Assembly (NCBI GenBank): GCA_022497155.1
Contig: MU385757.1
Coordinates: forward strand, 248,001 to 312,000
From: Whalleya microplaca
Lineage: Eukaryota > Ascomycota > Sordariomycetes > Xylariales > Xylariaceae
Length of the DNA: 64,000 nucleotides
Direction of reading: 5' to 3'
Shown here in pieces: positions 50,184-62,761 of this stretch. The notes beneath the pieces are model-generated. The model had not been told where the DNA came from, searched no databases, and saw only the letters and a program-made list of their open reading frames with translations. Each line of letters opens with the position of its first letter. Within the stretch, counting starts at the first letter, position 1. A program made the position numbers and the translations under genes.

Positions 50184-53100
50184 GTTTCTTCTGCTTCTTC
50201 CCCGGCCCCACTCGCGAAAGTGGCGGGAAACTCTTGATGATATCACCAGACGGAGAAGATGTTGTTTTTCTCAAGACGGACCAGGCAATGCAATTTGGCT
50301 GCAGGGAGGCTTAACAAGACAGGTTGGTGTCGTTCCGTTCCTGTCGCAGCAGCTATCGTGGACGGACAGGGTCAGTGTCAAGATCAAGATGCAATGCAGA
50401 GAGGAGGGAAGGTCGAGAAATATGTTTTGGGTGGAGAGATAATGAATGTAGCGTAAAAGTTGCAGGCAATGATAGACCGACATTGAGCGACTTAAGGCCC
50501 ATTTTACTATGGGCTCGCATGGCTCCATAGTGGGGCAGTCCTGTCAGTCGACGCAGTCGAAGCAGTCACAGTCGACGTTGCCCAGACTGCCAGGAAGGTA
50601 CCTTCAATTACGCGAATGTAGTAGCCTACCACCGACCTACCTAAGGTCAGTCCGTCCGTGTGTACATGACTGCCATGTTTGTGTGTGGGAAGTGTACATA
50701 CATGCCTATGTAGGTTAGGTGAGAGTCTCAGGTTCCTGGAGCCTCGGAGCATGTACCGCAGTACTTACCTACCTAGGTATATGATTGATACACCGGAAGC
50801 CTACAGTCATAAATTACAGTGTACAATAGCGGATCGAAATAGTGTATCGTAGCGCATTGTATGTACATAGAGTCACCGTGGTGCATCTGGTGCATCGTCT
50901 TACAACTGCACAATCACTGCCGGAAACCTGCATGTATATTTGATGTAAGTACATACATACATATTCCAGAATCAAATGTTTAGGTTGGACATGTACTTCG
51001 CAACTCGGCCGGTTCTGTTCGGTTCGGTTCCTGATGCTACTTGTAGTAGCGACATTGAGCCGGAACCGGCCCAGGGATCCAAACCAACCAATTCCCCAAC
51101 CTTATCTAGGCCCACAGTGGATCGGGTACTGTAGTTCGCCCGGACACGCGTGTGCAGGGCCGTGGCAGAGCAGTAGAGCCGCTACTATGTACCTACTTTA
51201 TACTACTGTATGTACTAGGTTCTGTGTATATGTAAACCATGTTATAGTCATACTACTGTAGGTTACCTTAGGTATAAAGCATTAGCTAACAAGGATCGCG
51301 CGCGCAGCCACGTTCTGGAGCTTCGTTACACCAGCAGTCAGACGACAAAGATTCGGGGCGTCAACAGGCTCGATGCGGGCGGCTGGTCGGCTTCGATGTT
51401 CTCTTCATTATGCTGTGTAAGTGTAACTAGGACTCAAGAGGACATAAGTGCAGAACACAGCGTCTCATGACTGTTCCTGCTATTCCATCTCGCCCAATGC
51501 CTATAACTCTCCATATGTCAGTCATGTATACTCATCCTGCTAGTGCCTGTCTGCGCGCGCGCTTCAACTTCCTCTTTCGCCCTCTCATTCGCCAATTCAT
51601 CCAAGAATTGCACAATCCGCGAACGCTCCATCATCGCCCTGAAAACGCCAAGCACGGGTTATCAATTCGCCAGTTATTTTCCTACGCATTCAACTGACTT
51701 AGCAGCTATGTATTTATTCGATGGGGCCTAGAACCCATTGTCCTCTCCAAGTGATATCACAATGCTGTAATAGCGCCCTGCTGATCCATCTGCTAGTTAG
51801 CTGACTCAGGAAGCGGTCAACGGGCATCTTGCAACATCAAAACAACATCGAACATGAAAAAAAGACGAATACGACTGGGAATAATGCTCTAGCAATTATA
51901 ATGAAACAAGCGTCGTCGTAATTGCTCTAGTAATAACTATGCACTCACCGCTTTCTAGATAGATTCAATAACTTGATGGAAAATGCTTTTTCAAAATTCT
52001 ATACCTAGGGCTGCTAGGTACGGAGACGCCTCCGAAGAGGCTCGAGACTAGAAAAAAATGAACTGACCCACCTTCAATTGGCTGACCTAGGTATATCTGC
52101 CACGCAATATAGCCTCAGCAACTTCGGTGTATAGACCATAATATAGGAGTATATAAATCAGCCCACCAAGTCGGGATGAGATGACGAATTATTTCCTCGC
52201 CTTGATATTACACATGCATACCTCGGGCGTCGTCAGAACGTATTTATTATTAATGTAAGGCCGACGGTAGGACGGAGAGCGGGCACAACATCTGACAGTA
52301 ATTTCTGGGGAGGGGGGGGTTGCCATCTTGATCCAGACTTCACGACTCAACGGCCCAGCCTGCAGATGGGGGGGCTCCTCACGATCCACCGGCACACCGG
52401 TGGACAAGAGTCCACGATATGCGGGGGACCAGTTCCTGCATTGCATGAGACGCTTGAACTGTGTAGCAATAACTAATCATTCTCGGTGATTGGTCGCACG
52501 CGTCTTCGTCCAAGGGTTCCCGATAAGAACCCTAAACCGTCGCCCAGCCTCTACTCTACTCCATGCCGCAATGAGGCATGGGCATCTATCTCGACAGTTT
52601 GGAGATCGATCCAGTCTGTCCCTGCTGTGTAACTCCAGCTGGGGCACTCCTTACCTAGGTGCTGTCGCCATCTCTTTCCATGTGTCCATGGGTGTGAGCC
52701 CCCCACGATGCAATGTCTACCAATCAGGTAGAGTTCAATGGTCATAAGAATCTGTATAATAACTTGGGCATCGAGAAACCAGTAGCATAAGAGATTCCAA
52801 GCCTCTGCCTGCTTCTATCATGTATCTCGTGCCCGGTTCATAGCTGCCTGCCGCCATCACTCTACATTGTCAACTGCAGATGATATCTCCATTTCTCCGT
52901 ACAGTTGCGTGACACCCTAGGGACTTACATGATTGGTGTGGGCTATGGTCTATCAAGCAAACATGCCCCCTATGCCTTCATGTGGCTGCCTCCTCCCTTC
53001 CATGCGCATCGATACGATACAGATGCTCCCTCCCTCTCTTCGTGTGTAAATGGCCTACCGACAGCTTCACTTCCACCTGGAGAACGCCTTTGGCTTGGTC

Positions 53101-55637
53101 CCATCTTTCAGGGCGGTATGGTGCATATTCTCCTCGTTGTAACGCCAAGGACGAAAACACATGGCGGTTAGGTATGACTCCGGTCATCATCCTGTGACAT
53201 ACCGCCCAAGGGATACTACACTTACTGCATAGTATGCTGTACAATGCCTACTACTCTCACTTTGTAGTCGTCTACCGAAACCTGTTCTCGTTTTCTGGAT
53301 ATGTTCTGGGTTGAGAATTGCCCTTACCCCGTTCACTGAACCTCATATATCTGAAAAACTATGTGTTGTGTTAGTTAAGGAACATGTGCCTTTTTGAGAT
53401 TCTATATGACTCTGATGTTATACAAGAATCCCAACCCCCACGTGGCCTTGACCTGAGTCCTCTTTGTTTCCACTGTAATTGAATATCTCGTTGCTTCTGA
53501 AGATAGTGTTATGCTGTGACTAATGTTCTAGGCATGATCTATACATATCATGTACGGACCTTCTGGGACCGGCTCAATAGACCACCTTCAAATAGGTGAA
53601 CAAATAGCTGCCACCGAATATTAAATCACATTGATTGGCCAACGGCTGTTGGACGAAGATGTAAGGAAAGACTACACATAAGAAAAGATGCCCCTAAAGC
53701 GGAACCGTTATCAGAGCATGTTACACCTTTTCCCACAAATGAACAGCTACTCTCAGTACTAATTATAGTAGCCAAATCCACATAGAGCTACACAGCATAC
53801 ACATATAAGCACAATCAAAACTAGTTTCTCGAACATATAAGACTGATAACGTGTAGATGTGCAAGGTCAGGTTTTTTTACTCCAACAGTAGCATATTGTT
53901 GATTCTCTGAACCCATAGGTAGTTGAACCATAAAGTTTTGAGCCGGGCTTCGTCGACAGTTGGGTTGCACTACATCTTAGTATTGGCTATAGTAACTCCT
54001 TATATCATCTTGTTGTAAAGTGGTCATCGTGATGGTACAACGAAGTACAGTACAAATTTCACATTGCTTAATTTCCCACGGCCTATTACAAAGTCGGTTC
54101 TATTTAATCTCACTATCTTTGAAGAGAGTGAAGTTAAATATCAACTTTAGTGAACCTATCGAATTTATAGAGTATAGAGTATATTCCTATAACTGAGTGA
54201 CTTCTGATACCCTTATACATGACAGTAAAGGAGTGGGGTTCATCATAACCACCTATTGCGAAGCAAAGTGGAACGTCGTCCAATCAGCTCATATCGGGTG
54301 TCAAAGCATTAACTCATATCACACGGTTACTGTCTTATAGACAATCAATTACCTAAACAAGTGTAACTTCTATATCGGCTTAAGTAAACATAGTCATCAC
54401 TGTTCCCCTTAATTAGCATTGTCAAGTTGTACTTGTCTAGTATGGAAATCCTAGCGGTACACAATTCCTACCTTCACAAAACATCTGATGAGCTCTCGCC
54501 TTCCTGATGATGAATTGCGATAGTGCCATACCCCAATGTACAGCAGGCCAAAAATCAAGAAAGCTTACATCTTCGGATCAAACTATTCAACTTGTTCTTC
54601 AATGTAATCATCGGGTATAGACTTACCCAAGTATATACGCATCTTAAGTAAGCTTATAAGACAGATCTGACAAGAACAAGTTACTGACATAATAAAAGTC
54701 TATTTCTCACCCCCCTTGAATTCTGATGTATAATTCAAACACCACAACAATAGCTTATCTCCATGGTCTAATGATAAGATGACACGACCGTAATAATCAC
54801 CGTATCGCTCGTAAACCACAATCCCTTACCTACTTAGGTAGGCAGAAACCCAACACCATAAGAATTCAATTTCATTTCTAAAAACCGAAACCTTACTATA
54901 AACGCTGTCTGTCCCCAGACTATCAATAACCTTCGCGCATAGGTGACAAGTGCTCACTGCTCACTCGCTCAGGGTCCGTTGCTTAGCCTCCGCACCGGGA
55001 AATTACTAGCGTCCTTCTGTGGACCGTCATACATATACGGAGTATAGTCACCGCCATTAGGTTTGAAAAATCTGGGGTTCCTGCCCTTCTACGGATTACA
55101 TACCCCTTTTATCCCTATCAGAGCCCTGCTCTGACGCTACTCACTAAACGCGGAAATACAGAAATCCTGCTGTCCGGTAATCGGGGGTGCACCTGTTGTT
55201 TATATACATATTACCGTAGTTTACTAGATATGCAGCTGCTTGGCTCAAATCGCGTTGCTGCTGACCTACTCGGGCATGAGATGAAGATTTTTAGTATACT
55301 AATGTCCATTGACGTCCATGCACAGCTCATGACACAATGGCGAGTTGTGAGATAGGTATTATACAGCATAAATGTGTTTTCATGGCTAATTTGTTTACGT
55401 AAAACGAGTAAATACACTCTTTTTTGCTCGGAACTCCCGGGTCAGGAACTCCTAGCAAAGATGACCGCAGACCGCCATTGATGCATTTCCAATCGCCGCT
55501 TTTGTGAAACCCCTCATAACTCTTTTTGTATTATCCTTGGTATTACACACATAGCGCGAAGATAATCGCATTATTGATGTTGCGCTGGGATCGGTTGTTG
55601 TTTTAGGATTCCGAACAGTAGACGTCGAAGTCGAACG
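50184..55637. other. Gene desert of about 5.4 kb
   Basis: Only short scattered frames without domains or splice logic. No RNA gene is recognised. The first part probably holds the ABC transporter promoter. Confidence 0.55.
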
Positions 55638-57246
55638 TTATCCCATAATCATTCCCTTCATACCTGCGAGATCGCCTTCTTTCGCCGCGATTTCGAAGTA
55701 GCCGTAGATGATACTGTGATAAGTATGTCAGTGGGAAAAACTCGATACACTGATGTGCGTGATATGACTTACGTGACGGCGAGAAGGGTACCAGTACCGG
55801 ACCCAAGGGCTCCCATTAGGTCACTGGCAACCGAAAGCGCACCAATGCAGGCACCACCAAAGGCGGCAGCCGTAGGGATGATGCGCTTCAGCTCCTTGTA
55901 CATGCTCTGGTCACGGTGACCAGCCATGACAAGGCCTTGGTCCTTCAACTGTTTGGCGACGTCTCGAGGGCTGGAACCGGAGACCTCAATCCAGGTCTTA
56001 GAGAAGATGGCACAGGCGCTAAGCATGTAGGTGATGTAGACAACGGTGTGGATGGGGTCAAGAAGAGCATCACGGAAGTTCAGTGGGGGAGACATGTAGT
56101 AGACCAGGCCAGAGATAGCCGAGAGCTGAGCAGATCCATCTCTTGCTTCCCAGACACCGAACATGCGGACAAGAAGATTCTCGGAGAAACGCGAGTAGAG
56201 CATCTGGCTGATGAGGAAGATGTTGGAGGAGAGAGCAGACTGCAACATGATGGGCATGTTGGAGGTGTAGAAGAGACGGACGGGGTAGGAACCACGAGCA
56301 CCACGCTGGCGGGAAGACTTGACAGGGATCTCGACACGGAAACCTTGGAGATAGATGACGGCGGCGAAGACAGCCAAAGTAGCCAACAGGTTCATGATGT
56401 TGGGCAGGTTCTGGCGGTAGAAGGCCTCGTAGAGGGCACGCTGCTTGTTCGGCCAGGTCATCAGAAGGTGGAAGAGGGCGATGACGGCACCCTCAAACTC
56501 GGGACCACGGCCAGTGTTGATGGAGGTGGGAGAGAACGCCTTCCACATGATCGACTCGCAAATGTTGGTCGCAATAAACAGGGAGATACCACTTCCGAGG
56601 CCGTAACCCTTTTGCAACAGCTCATCGAGAAGAATGACGATCATACCAGCCACAACAAGCTGCAGAATGAGCAGGAAAACGATACCAGCACCAAGGTCGG
56701 ATGGAGGGCCGTAGAGACCAGTGAAGACGTAGACGGTGGCGGTGCCGGCAGACAGGACGAAAGCGAACAGCTTCTGGGCGGTCTGGTAGAGCTCGCGATC
56801 CGACTTGAGATCAAGGTTGACATCGATCATGTGGGTACCGGCGAGGAGCTGGAAGACCATTCCCGACGAGATGATCGGTGTGATACCCAACTCCATCAAC
56901 GTTCCTCGATTACTCGCCATCATCATTCTCAACCAGTATAGAGGATCGGAAGTGTCGGACGACACGATACCGTAAAGAGGCATTTGGCTCATGACCAAGA
57001 AGATCAGCAGCGTGAGACCAGTCCACATCAACTTTTGGTTGAAGGGTACCTTGGTCTCGGGCTGCTGAACCTCGGGCAAGAATGCCACGAAAGGCTTAAC
57101 GAGGTCGAGAAACCGCACTATTGAGAAGGAGTCAGTGGTTTTGAAGACCCAATGGCAATGACAACACAGTCGCGTCGCGAGCTCTACGTGACAAGCTCGG
57201 GAGCTAGGAGCAGGAAGCTAAACAGAGGAAACTCACAGCTGCTCAT
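55638..57246 (-). CDS. SEC61: Sec61 alpha subunit, protein translocation channel
   Basis: Three exons (57246-57237, 57117-55773, 55713-55638) join in frame to 476 residues, the normal length for fungal Sec61p. Exon 1 is only 10 nt (start codon plus seven bases) followed by a 119-nt intron, a layout that automatic gene finders often miss. Signature stretches include [55 protein letters not shown], the cytosolic loop [17 protein letters not shown] and the C-terminal [17 protein letters not shown]. About ten membrane segments are present. It forms the endoplasmic-reticulum protein-conducting channel with Sec61 beta and gamma. The ends join correctly and no defect is seen. Confidence 0.97.
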
Positions 57247-57859
57247 GGTGATGTTACGTCAATAAATGAAAAGATGGAAGAAGAAAAATAAAATGGTGGT
57301 GAGCGACAAGAGGCCCTCAGTAGTAAAGAGGTTGCCGCGAGACTGGTATGAAGGAAAGGAGAGGAAGTTTGAAGCCAGAAGAAGGGGCTTCAATTACATG
57401 TATGGAGAACGATCTGGCATCAAAAAATTCCCCAAATTGAACGATGTGTCCATATTGCGCCCGGTGGAGTAAGCTGGGTTCACACGTGACTTCAATGCAT
57501 TGGCTGCCCGACCCTTGTCTGGGGCCGCGGATTGATCCGAGTTTTAAGGTTTATCCGGTAGTTGGATGTTCCACGGTTTCAGCTTGAGAAATACCTAGGT
57601 ACAAAGAACTTGTATCCTCTCAAGCCACAGTGTGGCTATTGAAGTGCAGCTGGCCCATCTGTGCTCAATGTCAAGCTTTTATTAATAGACATCTCTGCTC
57701 ACCCCATATTGGATGTCGCAAGTCCCGAAAGAAATGCACCTTTCAACCGGGCACAAGCATATAACGAACCATTAAATTGCTGGCCACATTTAAAGCTCTG
57801 GCCATCAAATGGTACTGGGGCGAGGAGTCGTACAATTTTTCAGTAGAAATGTACGGAGA
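57247..57859. promoter_or_regulatory. Bidirectional promoter between SEC61 and the tRNA modification gene
   Basis: 613 bp separate the divergent start codons. No coding frame is supportable within it. Confidence 0.5.
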
Positions 57860-59263
57860 ATGGCAACCGCAGCTCCTCCAAAGGAGCCCCTCGTGGCCAT
57901 TATGGGCACTACGGGCACCGGAAAATCAGATGTATGTTTGTATGGAATATATACATTTTGCTGTTGAATCTGACTAGATTATTAGCTTGCGGTAGACCTA
58001 GCGATCAGGTTTAACGGCGAGATTATTAATGCCGACGCAATGCAAATGTACAGAGGCTTGCCAGTTATCACAAACCAACTCTCTATTGAGGAGCAAAGGG
58101 GCATTCCGCATCATTTGCTGGCCTCAATTGATCCTCGCGAATCAACGTGGTCTGTTGATAATTTTGCTCACGAAGCAAGTAAACTCATTCGAGAAATCCG
58201 CAGTAGGGGAAAGCTGCCTATTGTAGTAGGCGGTACCCATTACTACATTCATGCCCTGCTTTTCGATAACCACTTAGTTGGTTCCGAGGGACCTAGCGAC
58301 GACAGGCCAGAACAGCGGCCGCCAGAGGACGGACCTTCACAGTTTCCAATTCTAGATGGGCCCACAAAGTTAATGATGAAGCGCCTCCGAGAAGTTGACC
58401 CTATCATGGCAAATCGTTGGCACCCTGGTGATCGACGTAAAATAAGGCGCTCGCTGGAGATCTTCTTAACGACTGGCAGACGTGCATCAGACATATACGC
58501 TGAGCAGAAGCAGGCGAAGGCAATATCTGGCCTGGGGAAAGGCCCTTGGCAATCGTTGATGTTCTGGGTGTACACTGAGCCCGAAGTTCTCAAGGAGCGT
58601 CTCGACAAGAGGGTGGACAAGATGGCACACAATGGACTATTACCTGAACTCAGAGATCTGCATAAGAGCCGGCAGCTACGAACCGAACAAGGAGAAGACG
58701 TAGACCTTACTCGAGGGATATGGCAGTCTATCGGGTATAAGCAGATGGAAACCTTCCTAAGGGCCGAACTGAACGGGACCACTCTCAGTGACCTAGAGAG
58801 GCTGAAGGAAACCGGCCTGACAGAAATGAAATTTGCGACGAGGCAATATGCCAAGTATCAGCTACGATGGATAAAACACAAGTCGATCCCCGCACTAAAA
58901 GACCATGGTGCGCTAGATTATCTATTTCTGTTGGATAGTTCCAATGTTGACAGGTTCTATGGTGTACTTCAACGGGCTGGAGAAATCTGTCGAAATTTCT
59001 TGAATGGTCTACATCTGGTTAGACCGACCGAATTGTCTGGCACGGCCAGAGAAGTTCTGACCACCTTTGAGAACCAGGTAACGTCTTCGAAGGCCCGATT
59101 AAAGGTCATCAAGACCTGTGAAGTCTGCAATATGTCTCTGCAGACAGAAGAACAGTGGGAGGCTCACATCAAAGGGCGAAAACACCGTCGTGCGCTCCAA
59201 AAAGGGGCTAGGAAGGAACTCATGACACGCGATCCCACCCTGGAGGAAACCGCCATTGCATAG
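57860..59263 (+). CDS. MOD5: tRNA dimethylallyltransferase (isopentenyltransferase)
   Basis: Two exons (57860-57931 and 57986-59263) join in frame to 449 residues. The P-loop is MGTTGTGKSD at about 15-24. The substrate loop is NADAMQMYRGLPVITNQ, followed by IPHHLLASIDPRE, VVGGTHYYIHALLF and GIWQSIGYKQM, all standard for the MiaA/Mod5/TRIT1 family. The C-terminus carries a matrin-type C2H2 zinc finger (CEVCNMSLQTEEQWEAHIKG, then RKH), as in eukaryotic members. The enzyme transfers a dimethylallyl group to A37 of tRNAs that read codons starting with U, in cytosol, mitochondria and nucleus. The start is the ATG just upstream of the P-loop. It is divergent from SEC61. Confidence 0.96.
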
Positions 59264-60060
59264 GTAATTTAATTGCGATCTTTGGGTCGGGTTGAAGGCC
59301 TCCTGACGATCATGTGGCACGCTAGTCATCGAAAAGGAAGAATCTGAAAGTTCATTGTGGCATTGAAGTCAACGCGGTGTCGAAGTTAGTCTTCCCTGTC
59401 AGAGACGTGGGCATATCTCAACTAGAGTATCTACCTACATCCAACAGCCTAAGTGAGACAGAACTGTCGAGACTTCGCTTGCAACCTCTGTCTGTTTTCT
59501 TCTTAGAATCAAAGCATGCATGCTCCTCAAGATTATCGTTATCGTGAATGACAACGGCGACATTGATGTCCAGTTCGAGTCGGGAGACGAGAAGATCAAG
59601 CAAGGTGAATAGAACGTGTATTAAATCTTAAACATGGCCCAGGATGGGCGTCAAACATTGCCTATAAATATCTATTTAAGATTGACACCTGGGTGATGAA
59701 GCGTGGCGAAAATCACTGTGGATTCGACTGGCATCGTCTTTGGCCCGGTTACCGATACGAGAATCAAATATGACACTATTAAGCTGGCATAGAAGTATGG
59801 CACTTAGTAGAACGGTAAGACGGCCTCTTTCGCGGGTATAGCCTGTTAAATGATTCGGAGGTTCGGAGGTTCATCACAGTTTCGTATTACAGCGTCGCGT
59901 ATCATGTAAAGGATAATGCGAGAAAATGTTTGCTTTCTCAATATGGAAGTAGTCACGGGCTTCTACGGATGACACATTCTTAGAAGTTGATCTGTAGCCT
60001 ACTAAGTCACTAAGCTACTGTGATGAGTTATGTACTGCTGACAGAAATTTACTTCTTCGC
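59264..60060. other. Intergenic with a possible gene remnant
   Basis: A short open stretch at 59520-59770 can be joined across a possible 43-nt GT-AG intron into a protein-like sequence (see findings). I do not call it a gene because the 5' part is missing. Confidence 0.3.
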
Positions 60061-60263
60061 TGTCACGATAGGGGTACTAGTTATAATGTCTTAGGCTAAT
60101 GGAGCAACAGTTGCTCCGAGAGCCATTTGCTTAGAAGGAACCCCCCGAGCCACGCAAGATCTCTCAGATCTTATACCTGTACACAAGGATTTCTAATAGA
60201 CTACTACAAAACATACCAGGGCAGCACTTGGCATGATCGTTACACATACCTGTAACTGTGATA
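60061..60263. mobile_element. Small MITE-like repeat, copy B (inverted relative to copy A)
   Basis: About 203 bp diverged from the reverse complement of 13407-13613. Shared blocks include TGTCACGATA at one end, GGAGCAAcagTTGCTCC at the hairpin centre, and GGCAGCAC...GATCgTTaCACA near the other end. The hairpin is shorter and more mutated than in copy A, and no matching target-site duplication is evident. Confidence 0.65.
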
Positions 60264-60643
60264 TTTACTAATTCCAATGCCTCTGAGCTGCTGTAACATC
60301 AAGATAATGTAGGCACGAGCATCAAAACTATTTACTTTTGGATTCTGACGCTCTTTCTCACGATGTTCTTAAATACAGGGAGACAGCATATATACACTAG
60401 GTCCATAGCCACATTTACCTTTCAAGCAATAGACAGGTTGTTCAGTCCATTCTAGGATCATCAGGAACATATTGGTTAAGCAATATGGTTATTGCCCTCG
60501 CGCTAATCACCAAAGAAGCTACGTATCTGTGGGTAGCTAATAGCTACCGACAATTGCATTGTTTTTATCAGTCTCCCATTCATGTGAATCACTCCCTACC
60601 ATCATCTTGCCCGTTGGAAGAATGTTTCAGGTATCCCTCTCAA
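60264..60643. other. Intergenic, nothing recognised
   Basis: 3' flank of the coiled-coil gene; no supportable coding frame. Confidence 0.5.
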
Positions 60644-61000
60644 CTAATCCTTCTTGCTCTCCTTGCTCTCCTCCTTCTCCTTGAAGAGGGTCTGTATCTC
60701 CTCGTTTATTCTTTCCATCTCTTTCGAGAGTCGATCTTCTTCTTGATTAAGGCCCTGCACCTCCGACTCTAGTTCTTTAATGCTATCCCAGAGTTCATGA
60801 AGCTTGTCGAGCTCCGACATATCCTTAGGGCCGTGTGCGACCTTGTCATTGAGCATCGATGCTTCTGTCTTCAGGCTCTCAAGCCGCTCTTGATATTCAT
60901 TCGTCTTCGTTTCGTGTTCTTCGATTTGCTTCATCAGACTCTCCAACTCCCCTTTCAATGCATCAGCTGCAGCATCATTTGAATCACCTTCATCAGGCAT
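60644..61000 (-). CDS. Small charged coiled-coil protein
   Basis: A single exon of 118 codons from ATG 61000. After an acidic start (MPDEGDSNDAAADALKGE) nearly the whole protein shows heptad spacing of Leu, Ile and Met with dense Glu/Lys, for example LDKLHELWDSIKELESEVQG, ending in a Lys/Glu/Ser tail. There is no signal peptide, membrane segment or known catalytic domain. A TATA-like GGTATATAAGTT lies just upstream on the minus strand (about 61023-61036), and a 14-bp inverted repeat is in the promoter (61119-61132 and 61208-61221). Similar in style to the gene at 30751-31059, but clear homology is not visible by eye. Function unknown. Confidence 0.65.
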   Translation of the reverse strand: MPDEGDSNDAAADALKGELESLMKQIEEHETKTNEYQERLESLKTEASMLNDKVAHGPKDMSELDKLHELWDSIKELESEVQGLNQEEDRLSKEMERINEEIQTLFKEKEESKESKKD

Positions 61001-62395
61001 TTTTTTGACTTTGATCTAGATTAACTTATATACCCAGAGTGTATAGTAGTTAGTATCTATGATTGTGCTGCAAAGCGTAATTGAAAAATCAGGTCTCTTG
61101 TGGGTTTTCTTTCGTGATGGTAAAATCAAAGTTTTCGTTGGCAGCACCAGCATGTTTCTGCCTTAAATAGGAATGCCTGAAGCACCACGGCGATCAGAAT
61201 GAATGAGACTTTGATTTTACCAAGGGTTAGTATGATTCATCGAGTTACGATCGCGATGTAATGTAGTCACAGTCGTGACTATTCTGTATGACCTTCACCC
61301 TGTGTTTGCTGTTACACATTACTCTCTCTCGGGGAGTTGAGCCAGTCGCCATTTGCCTGGTGGACTTGGCATGGGCAAATTCAGTGACTCGATACAAATG
61401 GAAGCCATCGAATGATTGAAGCAAAGCTTGAACATGACCTGTGAAGGTTTGTACCAATTTCTGTTTGCTCAAGACACCTTCCTACGCAGAGACACGAAAC
61501 ACAGCTACTCATTGAAGTTATGAGTGTCAACGCACGTCCTAATGTTCGTCTGTTATCTTGAAAAAACGTACGTGTATAGATTATTCCGAGGAAATAGGAA
61601 CAGTCATATTTTTACGTTATTGAACACGAGCATCATACTACCTGGATGATAAATTTTGAATGCTTGGCCACGACACTTAATACTGCGATAGAAACATCAA
61701 TTCATATTAGGAAGGCTACATCCATTAGGATGCAAACAATATTCTATTACGCACGCCCTAGTTCCCGACAGTATAGTTTAACAGTATAGCCTAACCTTTA
61801 CTGATACCTGGACCAGAGAGGATATCATCCGAACCTAAGAGTGATTCTACTCCGAAGCAATTGAAATGTTCGAGAATTCTCCACATGTGTGTTCTATAAT
61901 ATGTGACGTTACATATTGTTGCCTTTTCGTCGCATGCGAAATGCGCATGTTCGAGCGGGAATAGGTTCGCTTGGCCTCGATAATTCGAGGCTGTATACGA
62001 CCGCTGAATCCCTGAAGTCTAAACTTCGCCACGCATATTGATTTTAGTGGTAGAGAAGCCTAACTAGATCCTTCAGCTGGAGAATGTGGGTGCTGAGGTC
62101 AGATTTAAACTCGGCATCCACAAAGGAGCGATCTCGTATTCTACTGGAGCTTAGCCACCCACGTAGCTCTCCTCAGCCTCATGTCGGCCGACTCGAATAT
62201 CCCTTGCCACTGCCCCTTACGTACGGACTATAGAGCGGTCAGAAAATGAAAAGAGATATATAAGATAGCAATAGATCTCATCGATATTTGAACTCTCGCA
62301 TCATTATCAAAACATTCCCGAACACTACAGTCTTCACACTCGTTTCGATCTTCGAACCTCGATACACTTAGAACCTACACACCTACACCACCAAA
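61001..62395. other. Intergenic with a promoter inverted repeat
   Basis: No larger gene is supportable. A 75-codon minus-strand frame (61245-61472) is possible but shows no family features. The right part carries a TATATAAG box at about 62255, upstream of the secreted-protein gene. Confidence 0.45.
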
Positions 62396-62761
62396 ATGCG
62401 CTTCACAGCTGTCACCTCAATTGCTGCCTTCGCCGGCTTGGCCTTGGGCCAGGGAAATGCCATCATTAACGTGGAAGCTTCCCACGGGGGTGCCGGCAAT
62501 GGACTCACGAACAACACGATCTCGGTTCCCATCGGACCTGTCTACACCAACGCACAATTCTTAGCCCAAGTGTCGACGCTCTACCTTGTGGGAAGGACTG
62601 ATACCCTTGTCCCGATCACCACTATTGAGTGCACGCCTTACAAGGCCGAGGATGGTACCGGATCGCACGGTCTGCCATTCACTGTCCTTCAGCCCTCTTA
62701 CCTTTCTACGAACACCGTCAAGGTCGGAAGCATTGTCTGCACGAACTCCAAGGGGGCTTAG
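62396..62761 (+). CDS. Predicted small secreted protein
   Basis: A single exon of 121 codons. The N-terminus MRFTAVTSIAAFAGLALG is a clear signal peptide, with likely cleavage after residue 18. The mature chain of about 103 residues is Thr/Val/Asn-rich with two cysteines (in TIECTP and GSIVCTN) that could form one disulphide. There is no catalytic motif or membrane segment. A TATATAAG box lies about 140 nt upstream, and the 5' leader is C/A-rich as in strongly expressed fungal genes. It resembles the broad class of short fungal secreted proteins; I recognise no specific family. Confidence 0.8.
   Translation: MRFTAVTSIAAFAGLALGQGNAIINVEASHGGAGNGLTNNTISVPIGPVYTNAQFLAQVSTLYLVGRTDTLVPITTIECTPYKAEDGTGSHGLPFTVLQPSYLSTNTVKVGSIVCTNSKGA

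Noticed and set aside
55916..56941. Long open frame (341 codons) on the plus strand
   Set aside because: Exactly antisense to the well-conserved SEC61 coding exon. Its composition reflects codon bias of the opposite strand.
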